The translations under genes were made by a program, and so were the position numbers. From Rutpela maculata (lineage: Eukaryota; Arthropoda; Insecta; Coleoptera; Cerambycidae): a stretch of DNA of 64,000 nt. Positions 36,161 through 47,470 of the stretch are shown one piece after another. Positions within the stretch are counted from its first letter, which is position 1, and each line of letters begins with the position of its first letter. The stretch spans positions 99,823,823 through 99,887,822 of the forward strand of contig OW386291.2 of the NCBI GenBank assembly GCA_936432065.2, written 5' to 3'. The notes under the pieces were generated by a model, which worked only from the letters and a program-made list of their open reading frames with translations, did not search any database and was not told where the DNA came from.

Positions 36161-37288
36161 GGGGCACGGAGAAGGACCCGTTTTTTTGTTTTTCGCTCAT
36201 ATCTCGATAACGGTTAGCCCTAATAAAAAAGTGGCTATATGCAAAATTAAAGCTGACTAAATTTTCTACAATAATGTTCCTATTAATTTTTTTCGTATCT
36301 GTTATGGATCAGTAATGGTTTGTATATCTTCTAACTGTATTCTAACTTTATTAAAATTTTATTTAATAATCATCGTAGAAACAAATTTCTTGTAAAGATA
36401 TCCGTTTCACAGCAGACTGAACTCAAATATCGAATAAAAAATGTCTTTGCGTCTGTAAGTGTGTGGTGCGTGTATACCGTTTCTTGTAAGTACGATAACT
36501 TCTGTTAGACTTAAAATATTTAATTACAATTTGGAACATATGTAAAACAGCATATTACAATAATCCCTATTGAAATTGGGCCATATCTGTAATACACGGT
36601 GATAACTAGAGGCCTGCAAACTCTCACATCATAATAATCTTATTAAAAATACCATGTTTCATATTTTAGGACAACATTGATATATCATCTAATTTAAATA
36701 AAGTTGGTTTGCCCAACATACACCCGGTAGATTGCGGTTTATAAATCTTATACATCTTCTTATTGTATGCTTTGTAATATTTTGCTCTGAAATTAAAATA
36801 AAATCTATTTTACGTATGAGAGTTTGTAGGCCTCTGATTATGACCATGTATTACAGATATAGCCCAATTTCAATAGGGGTTATTGTAATATGCTGTTTTA
36901 CATATGTTCCAAATTCTAATTAAATATAAGTATAACAGAAATTATTGTATTTATAAGAAACGGTATACACGCACTCACACACTTACAGACGTAAAGACAT
37001 TTTTTATTCGATATTTGAGTTCAGTCTGCTGGGAAGCGGATATCTGTACAAGAAATTTTTTTCTACGATGATTATTAAAAATATTTTTCAAATTATAATA
37101 AAGTTAGAATGCAGTTAGAAGATATACAATCCATTACTGAACCATAACAGATACGAAAAAAATTAATAGCAACTTTATTGTAGAAAATTTAGTCAGCTTT
37201 AATTTTGCATATAGCCACTTTTTGACTGTCTAACCGTTGTCGAGATATGAGCGAAAAAACAAAAACCGGGACCTTCTTCGTGCGCCCC
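36161..37288. mobile_element. 1.1-kb foldback element
   Basis: The halves are inverted copies centred near 36720. Outer edges are GGGGCACGGAGAAGGACCCG and CGGGACCTTCTTCGTGCGCCCC. Inner matching blocks are GCTCATATCTCGATAACGG, CTGTTATGG and CCCAATTTCAATAGG. It is non-coding. A single-arm relative lies at 23638-23850. Confidence 0.75.
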
Positions 37289-37309
37289 TTTCATTTACTT
37301 TTTTAGTGT

Positions 37310-37810
37310 GATCACACTGTATATTTTTCATATTTTTCTTCTTTGACAATTGTTAACTGCATGCAAAATATTATTCCTCACATTTTTTCATAATTCTTTT
37401 ACGATGACCACTCTTCACATTATTAAAAAAAAAAAATGAGTGACCACCCATGTGAAATATTATCGTCTTCCGTCGCTTTTTAATATTTTTTTTGATGACC
37501 ACCCTGAATATATTTTTTTATATTTTTCTTCTTTGACAATTGTATTAACTGCATGCAAAATATTATCGTCCCTGGCTCATTTTCAAAATTTTTTTTGGTG
37601 ACATGTATATATTTTTTTCATATTTTGCTTCTTTGGCGGTTGTAGTAACTGCATGTGAAATATTATCGTTCTCTGTCGCATTTTTTTTTTTTTTGGGTGA
37701 CCACCCTGTTTTTTTTATATTATTCTTCCTGATAACTGCATGTCAAATATTACCGTGTCCAGTCATTTTTTTCCCTTAATTATATTTTTATGGGGTCCAC
37801 CCTGTATATC
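37310..37810. repeat. degenerate ~100-bp tandem repeat, larger array
   Basis: Five or more units share TTTTTCTTCTTTGACAATTG, ACTGCATGCAAAATATTATC and GTGACCACCCTGTATAT blocks. It is related to the array at 28040-28312. Confidence 0.7.
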
Positions 37811-38008
37811 TTTCAATGGAACTCTCTCAATTCTTCGTTGGCAGTAGCGTCAACTATCTACCAAATATTATCCTTCTCCATCAAGCAGATTTGTAGATAT
37901 GGGGCCAACAGACAGACGGACTGACCGAATTAAATGGTTTTAATTTTCGCAAACCACGTACTCTGAAACGTGAATATCCGGAAAAATCTCGGAGAGAGGG
38001 GGTGGACT

Positions 38009-38275
38009 CTTACCTGCTTGATTTATCTATTTACCCCAAATTTGCCCCCCAACCCTTCGACGGAAGATGGAAATATAATCTAGTTCCAAATCTCGTTAAA
38101 GTACATATGAGTACCAAATTTCAAGTCAATATCTTAAACGATTCCAGAGTAAACGTGCGCGGAAAAAGTTACAGACAGACTGACAGACAGACAGAAATTT
38201 TTTTGTCGCTCAAACTTAAAATCTCGACATTTCATGACATTCTAAGCCTATTTGAACAATAAAAATTTTAAAATG
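38009..38275 (+). repeat. dispersed repeat copy 3
   Basis: It starts with GGACTCTTACCTGCTTGAT as at 7469 and continues through TACCAAATTTCAAGTCAATA, a short ACAG tract and CTCAAACTTAAAATCTCGAC. It lacks the terminal hairpin seen in the other copies. Confidence 0.75.
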
Positions 38276-38589
38276 TGGACGTAATATATCAACTTTTACC
38301 CTTTAATAACTTTAACCGTTAATTTGGTACACAGCGAATATTATATCCTATAAAAGAATTAGTTTCACTACTTTATATATCTGATAATATTGTATTGTCT
38401 TATAATCTATTAAACCACATCTTTACTCAGGTGGCTTTAACATCTCCATTATTCTAAGTTTTTTGTATAGAAGTTCCTTTCAACATTTTAAAATAGCAGC
38501 ACACCACTACTCTAACACTTAGGCAATGAAATGTTACAAAAAATCACATAGAATTCAAGGAGAGATGGGTTAAACAAGTATCTTATTGG

Positions 38590-38868
38590 TTAGTTAAATA
38601 TGGCAACACTGTAGGGTCTGGAATGGTCGGCATTTTAACAGAATTTGTATAAAATGGTTTGTAAATGCGGCAAAATGACACGGTCCTGGAAACGTATACG
38701 AAACAATATATTTTTTTTTTAACAAAAATTTGTTTCCCCTCTCGGTGTGCTCGATATGTCCAATGAGAAATAAGCATACAACGCTAAGTTTTAGGTCGGT
38801 AGAACCAGTATTTCTTGTGGGTCTGAGGTCGCCTGTGAAGTCGACCGGGTCTGAAAAGTATAGCCAAA

Positions 38869-38871
<3 letters not shown>
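38590..38871 (-). repeat. diverged copy of the palindrome's inner module abutting (TA)n
   Basis: Read on the minus strand from the TA array it aligns with 12446-12720: CTTTTCAGACCCGGTCGAC against CTTTACCAGACCCGCGCTAC, then CCTCAGACCCACAAGAAATA against CCACAGACCCACCCGAAATA. The inner end CAGACCCTACAGTGTTGCCA matches CAGGCCCAGCAGCGTTGCCA. Confidence 0.65.

Positions 38872-38955
<84 letters not shown>
38872..38955. repeat. (TA)n microsatellite
   Basis: Forty-two TA units lie between the inner module and a different repeat. Confidence 0.95.
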
Positions 38956-38958
<3 letters not shown>

Positions 38959-39300
38959 AAAGAATACCCTGACTTACTGACTCATCTATCAACGCACAGC
39001 TCAAACGGCTGGGTCTAAGAAACTTCAAATTTTGTATAGAGGTTCCTTGAATGACGTATAGGTATTCACTAAGAAGGGATTTTTGGAAATTCGACCCCCA
39101 AGAGGGTAAAAAAGGTGATTGAAATTTTAGGCTTTTTCGGAAACGGTTATATCTAGAAGCGTGAAAAAGTATTTTTTGTTGAAAACTATTAGATACGCGT
39201 AAGACGAAATTTTGATTTTCACTTTTTGAAGGGGTCAAATCGGGAGTAGTAGATGGCTTAAACACATACGGTGCAAACGGCCGTCAGTCCGATAAAGTAT
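38956..39300 (+). repeat. dispersed repeat with ACTGACTCATC start
   Basis: Blocks such as CTGACTTACTGACTCATC, AACGCACAGCTCAAACGGCT and GACCCCCAAGAGGGTAAAAA resemble a repeat I have seen in several arthropod genomes. I cannot name the family. It abuts the TA array. Confidence 0.4.
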
Positions 39301-39448
39301 ATAATAGTATCTTAAATAAAAAACTGTAGATTTGGAGGCCTAAACTAAAAACTGGGAAGATTTCCAAAAAAGTATAAATCTACAGTTGAAACAGTAGGGT
39401 TGACGACACTGCTTCCTACCGTGCCTCAGATGTATTGTATCATTAGGT

Positions 39449-39578
39449 CCTTTCCTTGCACAGGAAGTGTGACACTAATTCTGAGTGGCAGAGATGGCAT
39501 CAATGCGGATATCATAAGTTAAAGAGAGACAATCTTACACCAGTGCAGCTCAGTGCTACACTTTTAGTGCAAAGGAAT
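39449..39578 (-). mobile_element. 130-bp MITE copy
   Basis: Inverse copy of 43764-43892, sharing TTTAACTTATGATATC, GATGCCATCT and the terminal CTTTTAGTGCAAAGGAAT. Ends are partly inverted (CCTTGCACAGGAAGTGTGAC against ACACTTTTAGTGCAAAGG). Confidence 0.65.
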
Positions 39579-39599
39579 ACACTTATTATTACCTTCTTT

Positions 39600-40682
39600 G
39601 CTGCGCCTCCTGACGGCCCACACTTTCTGGCGATCTTATTTTATTCATTCTAAACATAAAATGTGTACACACGAAAAAAATGAGCCTTGTAACAATGACA
39701 TAATTTCACTGATTTTTAGACAGTGTTCGTGACGCACCTAATACGAGGTGCCCCGCCAGAAGTCGATTTTATGCATTGTTATCATCCATTAAACTATAAA
39801 AATATCTCAATTTTCATAAAACGATGGTGTGCCGAAAAAGCCACCTAGCTCCCGCTCTATATTGCACCTTCACATTTTAAACTTTAGTTAGTTTATCTGT
39901 GGGCTAAAGTGCTTAACCTTGCATTGAAAAACCGGCCCTTAGATGCAGCATTTTTACTGGAACTCAATCTTCAACATTGAATATCGATACACTTATGAAG
40001 CTGAAATTTTAACAGCTTATTTAGATGATCGAATTCTATTGAATGCCATAAAAAAATAACGCAAAAATAATTATCGGTAACAAGTCCATTAAATTGTAAA
40101 AGTTTGTTACCCGAACAATAAATGAGCAAACTATATATGTTGGTTATTGTTATTATTTCTACTTATTAGTACTTAAAATGTTTAAACATTTGCTGAAATT
40201 GTATAAAAAAAAACGAATATTCTTATTTCGACGAAACCAATTTTTCGAATAAACTGTTTTTGTAAGTCAAATTTCTGACTTTTTATTCATTTTGGAGCGT
40301 TTAATCTTGGAAAATAACAAATTTTCGCTTGCGGCGCGCTCTTGATGGTTGTGTCCCCACTGTTAATTTATTCTGAATCCGCCGCTGGCTGCAACGGCCA
40401 ATAATGCTAATAATGTATTAAGTCGCATTTATTGAGTCATGTTTCATGGTACTCCGCATATTTGTATTTCTTATTCAGCTTCGGAAATGAACACTCGGCA
40501 TTTGTTACCGTAACTCGCAGCGAGTCAAAAAAAGAATTAAAATACTTCGGCCCCGCAGCGGCGGGCCCTCTGGGCCCCTAGTTATGCCCCTGAACTGCCC
40601 AGCTACATAAAATACAAATTTTTGTACTAATTGCTACGTCGGATTCAGTTCAAATCAAGGTAGGGAACTAACTTCAAACCTA
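39600..40682. other. unassigned sequence
   Basis: No gene is recognised. A GGGCCCCTAGTTATGCCCCTG segment near 40575-40595 looks like one end of a hAT-type element, but I found no partner end. Confidence 0.5.
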
Positions 40683-40687
40683 CGACG

Positions 40688-41653
40688 CACAGTGGCGAGA
40701 AATGCCAGTGTTCCACCCAAATTACTCTAGAGGTCGTAAATTTTAAGTTATTGAGACATTCTTTTTTTTTAAATGTTCGTCTTGAATTTACCTATCGATC
40801 CCTCTAGCCGGATTTTGAAATTTCATTTTTCGTTTTTTTTAATTTTTAATAGAAAATCATATTTTTACAGAAAAATACTGTTTTCTCTATTAAATTTATT
40901 CTAACGGGCCGTAAACTTGAGTTTTCGTAACAATTTTTTTTTTCAAATCTTCGTCCTTTAATCAGCTATTGAACTGTCTAGATGAATTTTTGATTTAGTT
41001 GTTGACATCTGTCAATATGACTGTCAAATATAAAAAAATACGATTTTTAGATAAATAATTCATACAATAACAGGTTGGTGTTCCGAAAAATATATATAGT
41101 GTTTTCAATGTACCTGGTTCTGAAGTTGACAGGAAAATATGTATTTCTAAATTTGGCAGCTGCCATAATTGTTGTCAAATTTCCAAAGATAGATGGAAGA
41201 GCTTATTAATTTTAAAAATACCCTGTAAATGTATAGAAAACACTATATATATTTTTCTGAACACCAACCCGTTATTGTATGAATTATTTATCTAAAAATC
41301 GTATTTTTTATGTTTGACAGTCATTTTGACAGTTGTCAACAAATAAATAAAAAATTCATGTAGACAGATCAATAGCTGATTAAAAGACGAAGATTTGAAA
41401 AAAAAATTTGTTACGAAAACTCAAATTTACGGCCCGTTAGAATAAATTTAATAGAAAAAACAGTACTTTTCTGTAAAAATATGACTTTCTATTAAAAATT
41501 TAAAAAAATGAAAAATGAAATTTCAAAATCCGGCTAGAGGGATTGATAGGTGATTTCAAGATGAACATTTAAAAAAAAAGAATGTCTCAATAACTTAAAA
41601 TTTACGACCTCTAGAGTAATTTGGGTGGAACACTGACATTTCTCGCCACTGTG
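40688..41653. mobile_element. 966-bp foldback element with CACAGTGGCGAGAAATG ends
   Basis: Near-perfect inverted halves centred near 41170. Ends are CACAGTGGCGAGAAATG and CATTTCTCGCCACTGTG. CGACG flanks both sides (40683-40687, 41654-41658), a possible 5-bp duplication. It is non-coding. A decayed relative lies at 63545-63903. Confidence 0.75.
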
Positions 41654-41659
41654 CGACGT

Positions 41660-42180
41660 CTAAGCGATGGTAACCTGATGTCGGAAACTTTCCATTTGTC
41701 GTCATGTGTCGTAGTTTGAATATCACACAACAAAACCGACGTTTGTAGTACGTTATAATATGCCTAGATATTGTAGTGCAACATTGGTCTGACGTCGGGC
41801 ACTTCTCACTAATCATAGTTAGGCTACCCGACCACAACCAACGTTGATTCGAGGTAGGCCGGTAGGCGGCTCTCCTTAACCACGACCGTGTATATTTATG
41901 GTGATCATGTTGTAGAACTCTCCAAAATCGTCCTAAGTTGAAGACAGAATCAAAATTCGACTTAGGCAAAAATTTCATTTAAAGACATTTTTAAGAGTCT
42001 GCAGAGGCACAGATCAGTCCATAAGGACCCTTTTGGGTCCTATAAGGCGTTGGGAATGACCAGGTAAAAATTCGAAGAAACACCGAATTTTCACTTAGGA
42101 AAATATGTTTTTGGTTCAGGATATGAGAGCGAAAGTATATAATGACAAAGATTTATGAATAATATACTTTTTCAAAGGTA
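41660..42180. other. unassigned sequence
   Basis: A 127-codon minus-strand ORF (41595-41978) overlaps the foldback arm and has no recognisable motif. I do not support it as a gene. Confidence 0.5.
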
Positions 42181-42189
42181 CCACAAATT

Positions 42190-42420
42190 GGACTTTGAAA
42201 AATAATATTTTTGAAAGGACGTCGAAATTTGGCTCAAGAATCGATTTATCGAAAGTACGCCAAAATTTCACTTGCAGACTAATTTTTCAAAACTGCGTCG
42301 AAATTTGGCTTGAGAATCGATTTATCAAAAGTACGCCAAAATTTCACTCGCAGATTAATTTTTCAAAACTACGTTGAAATTTGGCTTGAAAATTGATTTT
42401 TCAAAAGTACCACAAAGTCA
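42190..42420. repeat. ~77-bp tandem repeat
   Basis: Three units share GAAATTTGGCTTGAGAATCG and the AAAGTACGCCAAAATTTCAC block, starting near 42223, 42300 and 42376. Confidence 0.75.
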
Positions 42421-42429
42421 GTTTAAAAA

Positions 42430-43760
42430 GTACCACGAAAATATACTTTGAAATATTTTTTATTTTTTATTCCTCCACCAAAGACATTGACCTTTGATGT
42501 ACGGTCATTTCTAAAGTATGAACATAAAATTTTAGCAATGCACTGCATCCAAAAGGCAAAATAGAAGATTTTGACAAAGCCGGCGTAGTGCCGATAAGCA
42601 AAAATTGATAAAAATCAATGCACATGCACAAGGCCGGTTTCTCGCATAGAAAGAGTTTGGATTGACTCAGCGGCTCGCAATTTGGTCAAGCGCGTTGAGT
42701 GGTCCAGACAAAGCAATGGTAGGAAAGCCAATAGCAGGGCTTTCCAAATGACAAAGTTACAGAGGAAAACGCCTTGTGCATAAAAAACCAAAAATTCAAT
42801 TTTGCCTAAAAGTCGCTCGAAGCTGCTGCTGCCATATCAATAATATTGAACAACTGCATAGGAGCAAATAAATCGTGGACTGATCGAACGCCATTAAACT
42901 TATGCAGTTATAAGTCCTCACGAATGTATTTGAGTACGTGAACCGCCACGATACAAGAACTTTAAAGCTAAGTAGTCTCTAGCGAAACTAAATTCATTTA
43001 GTAAAACTTTTTTAAGTTAAAATCAGTCAGCCGTAATTATGAATTACAAATAGTCTCAGACTTCTCTAAAAAGCTCACATTTTGATTCTGAGAAGGTATG
43101 CATGAATCTTTTCCACCTAATCGATCATTAGCGTACGCGCTCTCGCTTGTATGGTCTGAAAGCCATTACCTCGATTGGGGAAGGCACGATACTTATCTTG
43201 AGAATTTTGTATAACCATTTCTGTTAAATAAACGGATTCTTTGAACTATTGTTTCTTAATTGATCTGGAGGCCTGTTGACGGTCTATAATCCCTGGAACT
43301 TTCGTATCGAAAACCGGATGTGTCGAGTTAACTCACATTAACACTCGACCTTCTGGTTGCCTTACGGAGGTTCGATAGGGATTTTTTTATGCGTTTTTTG
43401 AGAAATCCGTTATTAACAGATAAAAACGTGGATACCGCGTACAAAAATTAATCCCTCCGCAGAGAAATTCTTCGGTTGGGATTTTTTTATGCATAAATCC
43501 AGAAAATTAAAAGCTACCTAAACCCATAACGAGGGAATTCATGTCCACAGAGAGCGTCATTACCGATCTGTGGTAGTGCAGCCTTGGTCCATTATCCGGC
43601 TATCGAAGCGCATCTTATCTCGAACCCGCCTGGGAGGTAGAAGAACGGGGTAGCACGCGACTGGCGCCCCCTGATAAATAAATTGGTGTCGCGTCATTTT
43701 GACGCCCGGTAGTGCATTCTTCTACAATCACAAGGTGAGTTGGACGTTGCCAATACTAGG
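42430..43760. other. unassigned sequence
   Basis: The GC content is a little higher than nearby. GGGATTTTTTTATGC occurs twice (43378 and 43478). No gene, tRNA or element is recognised. Confidence 0.5.
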
Positions 43761-43763
43761 TCT

Positions 43764-43892
43764 ATTCCTTTGCACTAAAAGTGTGGCACTGAACTGCACT
43801 AGTGCAATTTTATCTCTCTTTAACTTATGATATCCATATTGATGCCATCTATGTCACTCAAATTTAGTGTCACACTTCTTGTACAAAGGAAT
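43764..43892 (+). mobile_element. 129-bp MITE copy
   Basis: Ends ATTCCTTTGCACTAAAAGTG and CACTTCTTGTACAAAGGAAT are inverted with few mismatches. An inverse copy lies at 39449-39578. It is non-coding. Confidence 0.65.
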
Positions 43893-44323
43893 GGATCAAC
43901 GAGGTTTAAAGAATAGAGGAGCAATCCCAATTCGCAGTACGTACACGGTTTGTTTTGCCTAACAACAAAAGCTCGAGGGACGCGGTGGAGGTGAATTTGT
44001 TGGCCCCAGTTGCAGTGGAGTATTGCTTTGAGGGATACAATCCAGACAGCACTCGATAGCCTTAGGACAATCAATGGTCATACTTGGAGGATAAGCTGGA
44101 CATCCCTGGACGTCCTAAACGGATATCTTCTTGGTGCAAATCGGGTTTGCTCATGGATGTCTTCAATGGGATAGCCCATGGTCATCCATAGGAAGAAAAA
44201 GGGACCAATTTGGGTTAAAATCTGGACAACCTACAGACATCCATAGTGGGATAGCCCATGGTTGTCAATAGGAAGAAAAAGAGACCAATTTAGGTTAAAA
44301 TATGGACAACCTACAGACATCCA

Positions 44324-45948
44324 AAGACTATAAATCAAAAATAGTTGAAGCTAAAAAAGTAGCTTATGATTCCTTTATCAGCAATTCTGATAACAAAGCA
44401 CGTGATAGCTGGAATTTAATTAATTTTGAAAGAAATAAACCTAAATCCACTTCACCTGAACATGATATTCCTTTAGATTCATTTAATGCATTTTTCTCCA
44501 CTGTGGCCAAGAAATTTGTTATACCCACATCTAATGTCCAGGCAACAGATTTTTTAAAAAATTTACCTAGCTTTAGTTCTTCTTTCTTTCTTGAGCCAGT
44601 TACTATGTATGAAGTTTCAGAGGCGGTCCATAGTCTAAGTAATTCCAATTGTGCCGATATATATGGAATAAATAGTCGTATTATCAAAGAAACCATTGAC
44701 ATAATCTTAGAACCGCTTACACTTCTTATTAATAAATGTTTTAGTGAAGGTAACTTCCCTGATGTGCTTAAGGTTGCTAAAGTTTTACCACTCTTCAAGA
44801 AAGGAGACATTAATGTAATTGATAACTATCGTCCCATATCTATCATCCCCATATTTGGTAAAATTATTGAAATTATTCTTAAAAGAAGGTTAGTCAAGTA
44901 TCTAGACACTAATAATATTTTAAATTGTTGCCAATTTGGCTTTCGTAACAAATGCTCTACCACCGATGCTGTTTTTAAAATAGTATCTGACATTGTGGAA
45001 GGCCTTGAAGACGGTAAGCATGTAGTTATCAGCTTATGTGACTTATCCAAGGCTTTCGACTGCGTCTCGCATGATATACTTGTGGAAAAGTTGAGTTTTT
45101 ACGGTGTTAGAGGTTTACCTTTGAATCTGTTTTCGTCTTATCTGAACAACAGACAACAATGTGTCTCTATTAACAATGTTAATTCGGAGTTTCTGCCAGT
45201 TAAATACGGGGTGCCCCAGGGTTCTGTACTGGGGCCTCTACTTTTTATCTTATATGTAAATGATCTTTTTCACTATTTGTCTCCTGTTAAATGCATTGCC
45301 TATGCCGATGACACTTCCATGCTAAATTTTGATTATGACATTAACAATGTAAACATCACCTCCGCTGCGTCTATTCAGCAAGCTAAGGTTTGGTTTTCTG
45401 CTAACAATTTAATGCTAAATGAAAACAAAACTCAAAAACTTTTATTTTCCACTAGAAATGCACTGGTAAACGGTGACAGTGTCAAGATACTTGGAGTTTT
45501 TGTGGACAACAAACTAAGCTGGTGTAAACACGTGGAGGTACTTTCAAGCAAATTATCCAGTATAATTTTTTTACTACGCAGACTAAAAAATGTTCTGTGT
45601 TCCAACACTTTAAAGTCTTGCTATTTGTTCTTATTTCACTCTCACATTACCTATGCAATACTCCTCTGGGGTGGCTCAAGCCATGCTACAAAAATTTTTA
45701 AATTACAAAAGAGAGCTCTCAGGTTAATCAGCAATGCTGGGTGGAGGGATCACTGCCAGCCAATTTTTAAAAAACTGGGCATACTGCCTGTACCTTCTTT
45801 ATTTATGTATATTTCGTTATTGGAAATTCACAAAAATAAGGGCAATTTTTTTACCAATTCTGATTTTCATAATTATCCAACCAGATCCGCCCCACAGCTT
45901 AGACAACCTCGACTTGTTAAATCTTCAAGAAACTCGTTAAACCAGTAG
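44324..45948 (+). pseudogene. LINE ORF2 reverse transcriptase, 5'-truncated and interrupted
   Basis: The open frame (from an ATG at 44302 that lies in flanking DNA) contains a complete LINE reverse transcriptase. RT motifs in order are FKKGDINVIDNYRPIS, LSKAFDCVSHDIL (near residue 248), GVPQGSVLGPLLF (about 303) and the catalytic AYADDT (about 333). The thumb region and the C-terminal LQKRALRLI segment follow. It stops at 45948 only because the inserted element supplies a TAG. The C-terminal part resumes at 58471. The clade looks CR1/Jockey-like. No endonuclease domain is present. Confidence 0.85.
45938..45943. repeat. 6-bp target-site duplication TAAACC, left copy
   Basis: TAAACC directly precedes the element's AGTAGG terminus; the partner is at 58471-58476. 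Six bp is the Polinton/Maverick duplication length. Confidence 0.8.
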
Positions 45949-46049
45949 GTGTTCTTGGAGAGTTCTGGCTCCACATTCCACATTCTGCATTGCGCATGCC
46001 CGCCATGCTCGATGTGTAACGTATAAGCTAAAATGAATTCCTCTCTGGA

Positions 46050-46130
46050 TGTCTGTCCGTCTGTCCACCTGTGCCTGTTCGTCTGTCCACCTGTGCCTGT
46101 CCATCTGTCCGCCTATGCCTGTCCGTCTCT
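46050..46130. repeat. short minisatellite near the element terminus
   Basis: Units of CTGTCCGTCTGTCCACCTGTG type repeat about four times. The mirror lies at 58283-58365. The 81-codon ORF across it is repeat translation. Confidence 0.7.
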
Positions 46131-46307
46131 AACCTAACGCAATCCCGCAATCCATAGTGCGCATGGCGGCATATAGCCAGAAAAACATGGCGGCATATAG
46201 AAAAAAACATGGCGACGTATACAAGATGGTGTATAGAAAAAAACATGGCGGCATATGGAAAAAACAAAAGCATGATGGTTTATGAAAAAAAAACATGGTG
46301 GCATAAG

Positions 46308-46330
46308 CTCAACCTAACCTAACCTAACGT
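46308..46330. repeat. short TTAGG-type (CCTAA) array
   Basis: Three to four CCTAA units (AACCTAACCTAACCTAACG), the complement of the insect telomere repeat. The mirror is at 58088-58106, and further units lie in the spacer at 52501-52560. Confidence 0.7.
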
Positions 46331-46619
46331 ATTTAAAAAAAAAATTGATTCTCCTCTACCATATGTTACGTCTAACAGTAACTAGATCTAACCTAGCCTA
46401 ATGTATTTAAAAAAATTGATTCTCCTCTACCATATGTTACGTCTAATAGTAACATGACACTTCAGATCTGACCTAATAAAAAAATTATGCTCCTCCGCTG
46501 AATGGTACGTCTCCTAGCATCATGTCACTATTCTTTTTACATAGCAGTATAGAAAAAAATTGATTCTCCTCTACCGTATGTTACGTCTAACAGTAACATG
46601 ACACTTCAGATCTGACCTA

Positions 46620-47470
46620 AACAGCATCACTGAGACTTTTATATTTATAAGATATCGAACCCCTTTGCTGTATGCTACGTTTAAAAGCAACACATAAGCT
46701 AGATCTAAACGACGATGCTCCTATGCTGAACGGTACGCCTCACAGCAACATGTTATTATTCAATAAGACTTTTATAATCAAGTAACCAACATTCTCACGT
46801 GAAGACAAGACAGGATTGCTCACGTGAGGACACGATTGTAAACTCACCGATATGAGTGCTAGATGTATTTTTATGCTACGTCTAACGGTATCATGACACC
46901 CCAGACCTAACCTAATGTCTTTAAAAATGAGACTTTTATATTTATAAGATATCGAACCCATTTGCTGTATGCTACGTTTAGAAGCAACACATAGGCTGGG
47001 TCTAAATGACGATGCTCCTATGCTGAACGGTACGCCTCACAGCAACATGTTATTATTCAATGAGACTTTTATAATCAATTAACCAACATTCTCACGTGAA
47101 GACAAGACACGATTGCTCACGTGAGGACACGATTGTGGACACGGTGAGGACACGATTGAGAAAATATTTATTCATTAGAAGCAACACATAGGTTGGATAT
47201 AAATGACGATGCTCCTATGCTGAACGGTACGCCTCACAGCAACATGTTATTATTCAATGAGACTTTTATAATCAATTAACCAACATTCTCACGTGAAGAC
47301 AAGACACGATTGCTCACGTGAGGACACGATTGTGGACACGGTGAGGACACGATTGAGAAAATATTTATTCATTAGAAGCAACACATAGGTTGGATATAAA
47401 TGACGATGCTCCTATGCTGAACGGTACGCCTCACAACAACATGTTTTTATTCAATAAGACTTTTATAATC
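46620..47470. repeat. ~197-bp subterminal tandem repeats, left arm
   Basis: TGCTGAACGGTACGCCTCAC occurs at 46724, 47021, 47218 and 47415 (last base differs in the last unit), giving a 197-bp period for the inner units. Each full unit includes CTCACGTGAGGACACGATTG, with the palindrome CTCACGTGAG, and AACCAACATTCTCACGTGAA. Such repeats near ends could be transposase or replication protein sites, but that is inference. Confidence 0.8.

Noticed and set aside
41595..41978. 127-codon ORF overlapping the 40688-41653 foldback
   Set aside because: It starts in single-copy DNA and ends in the foldback arm, with no motif.
44364..45050. Minus-strand ORFs opposite the LINE RT
   Set aside because: They are shadows of the plus-strand RT frame, which has clear catalytic motifs.
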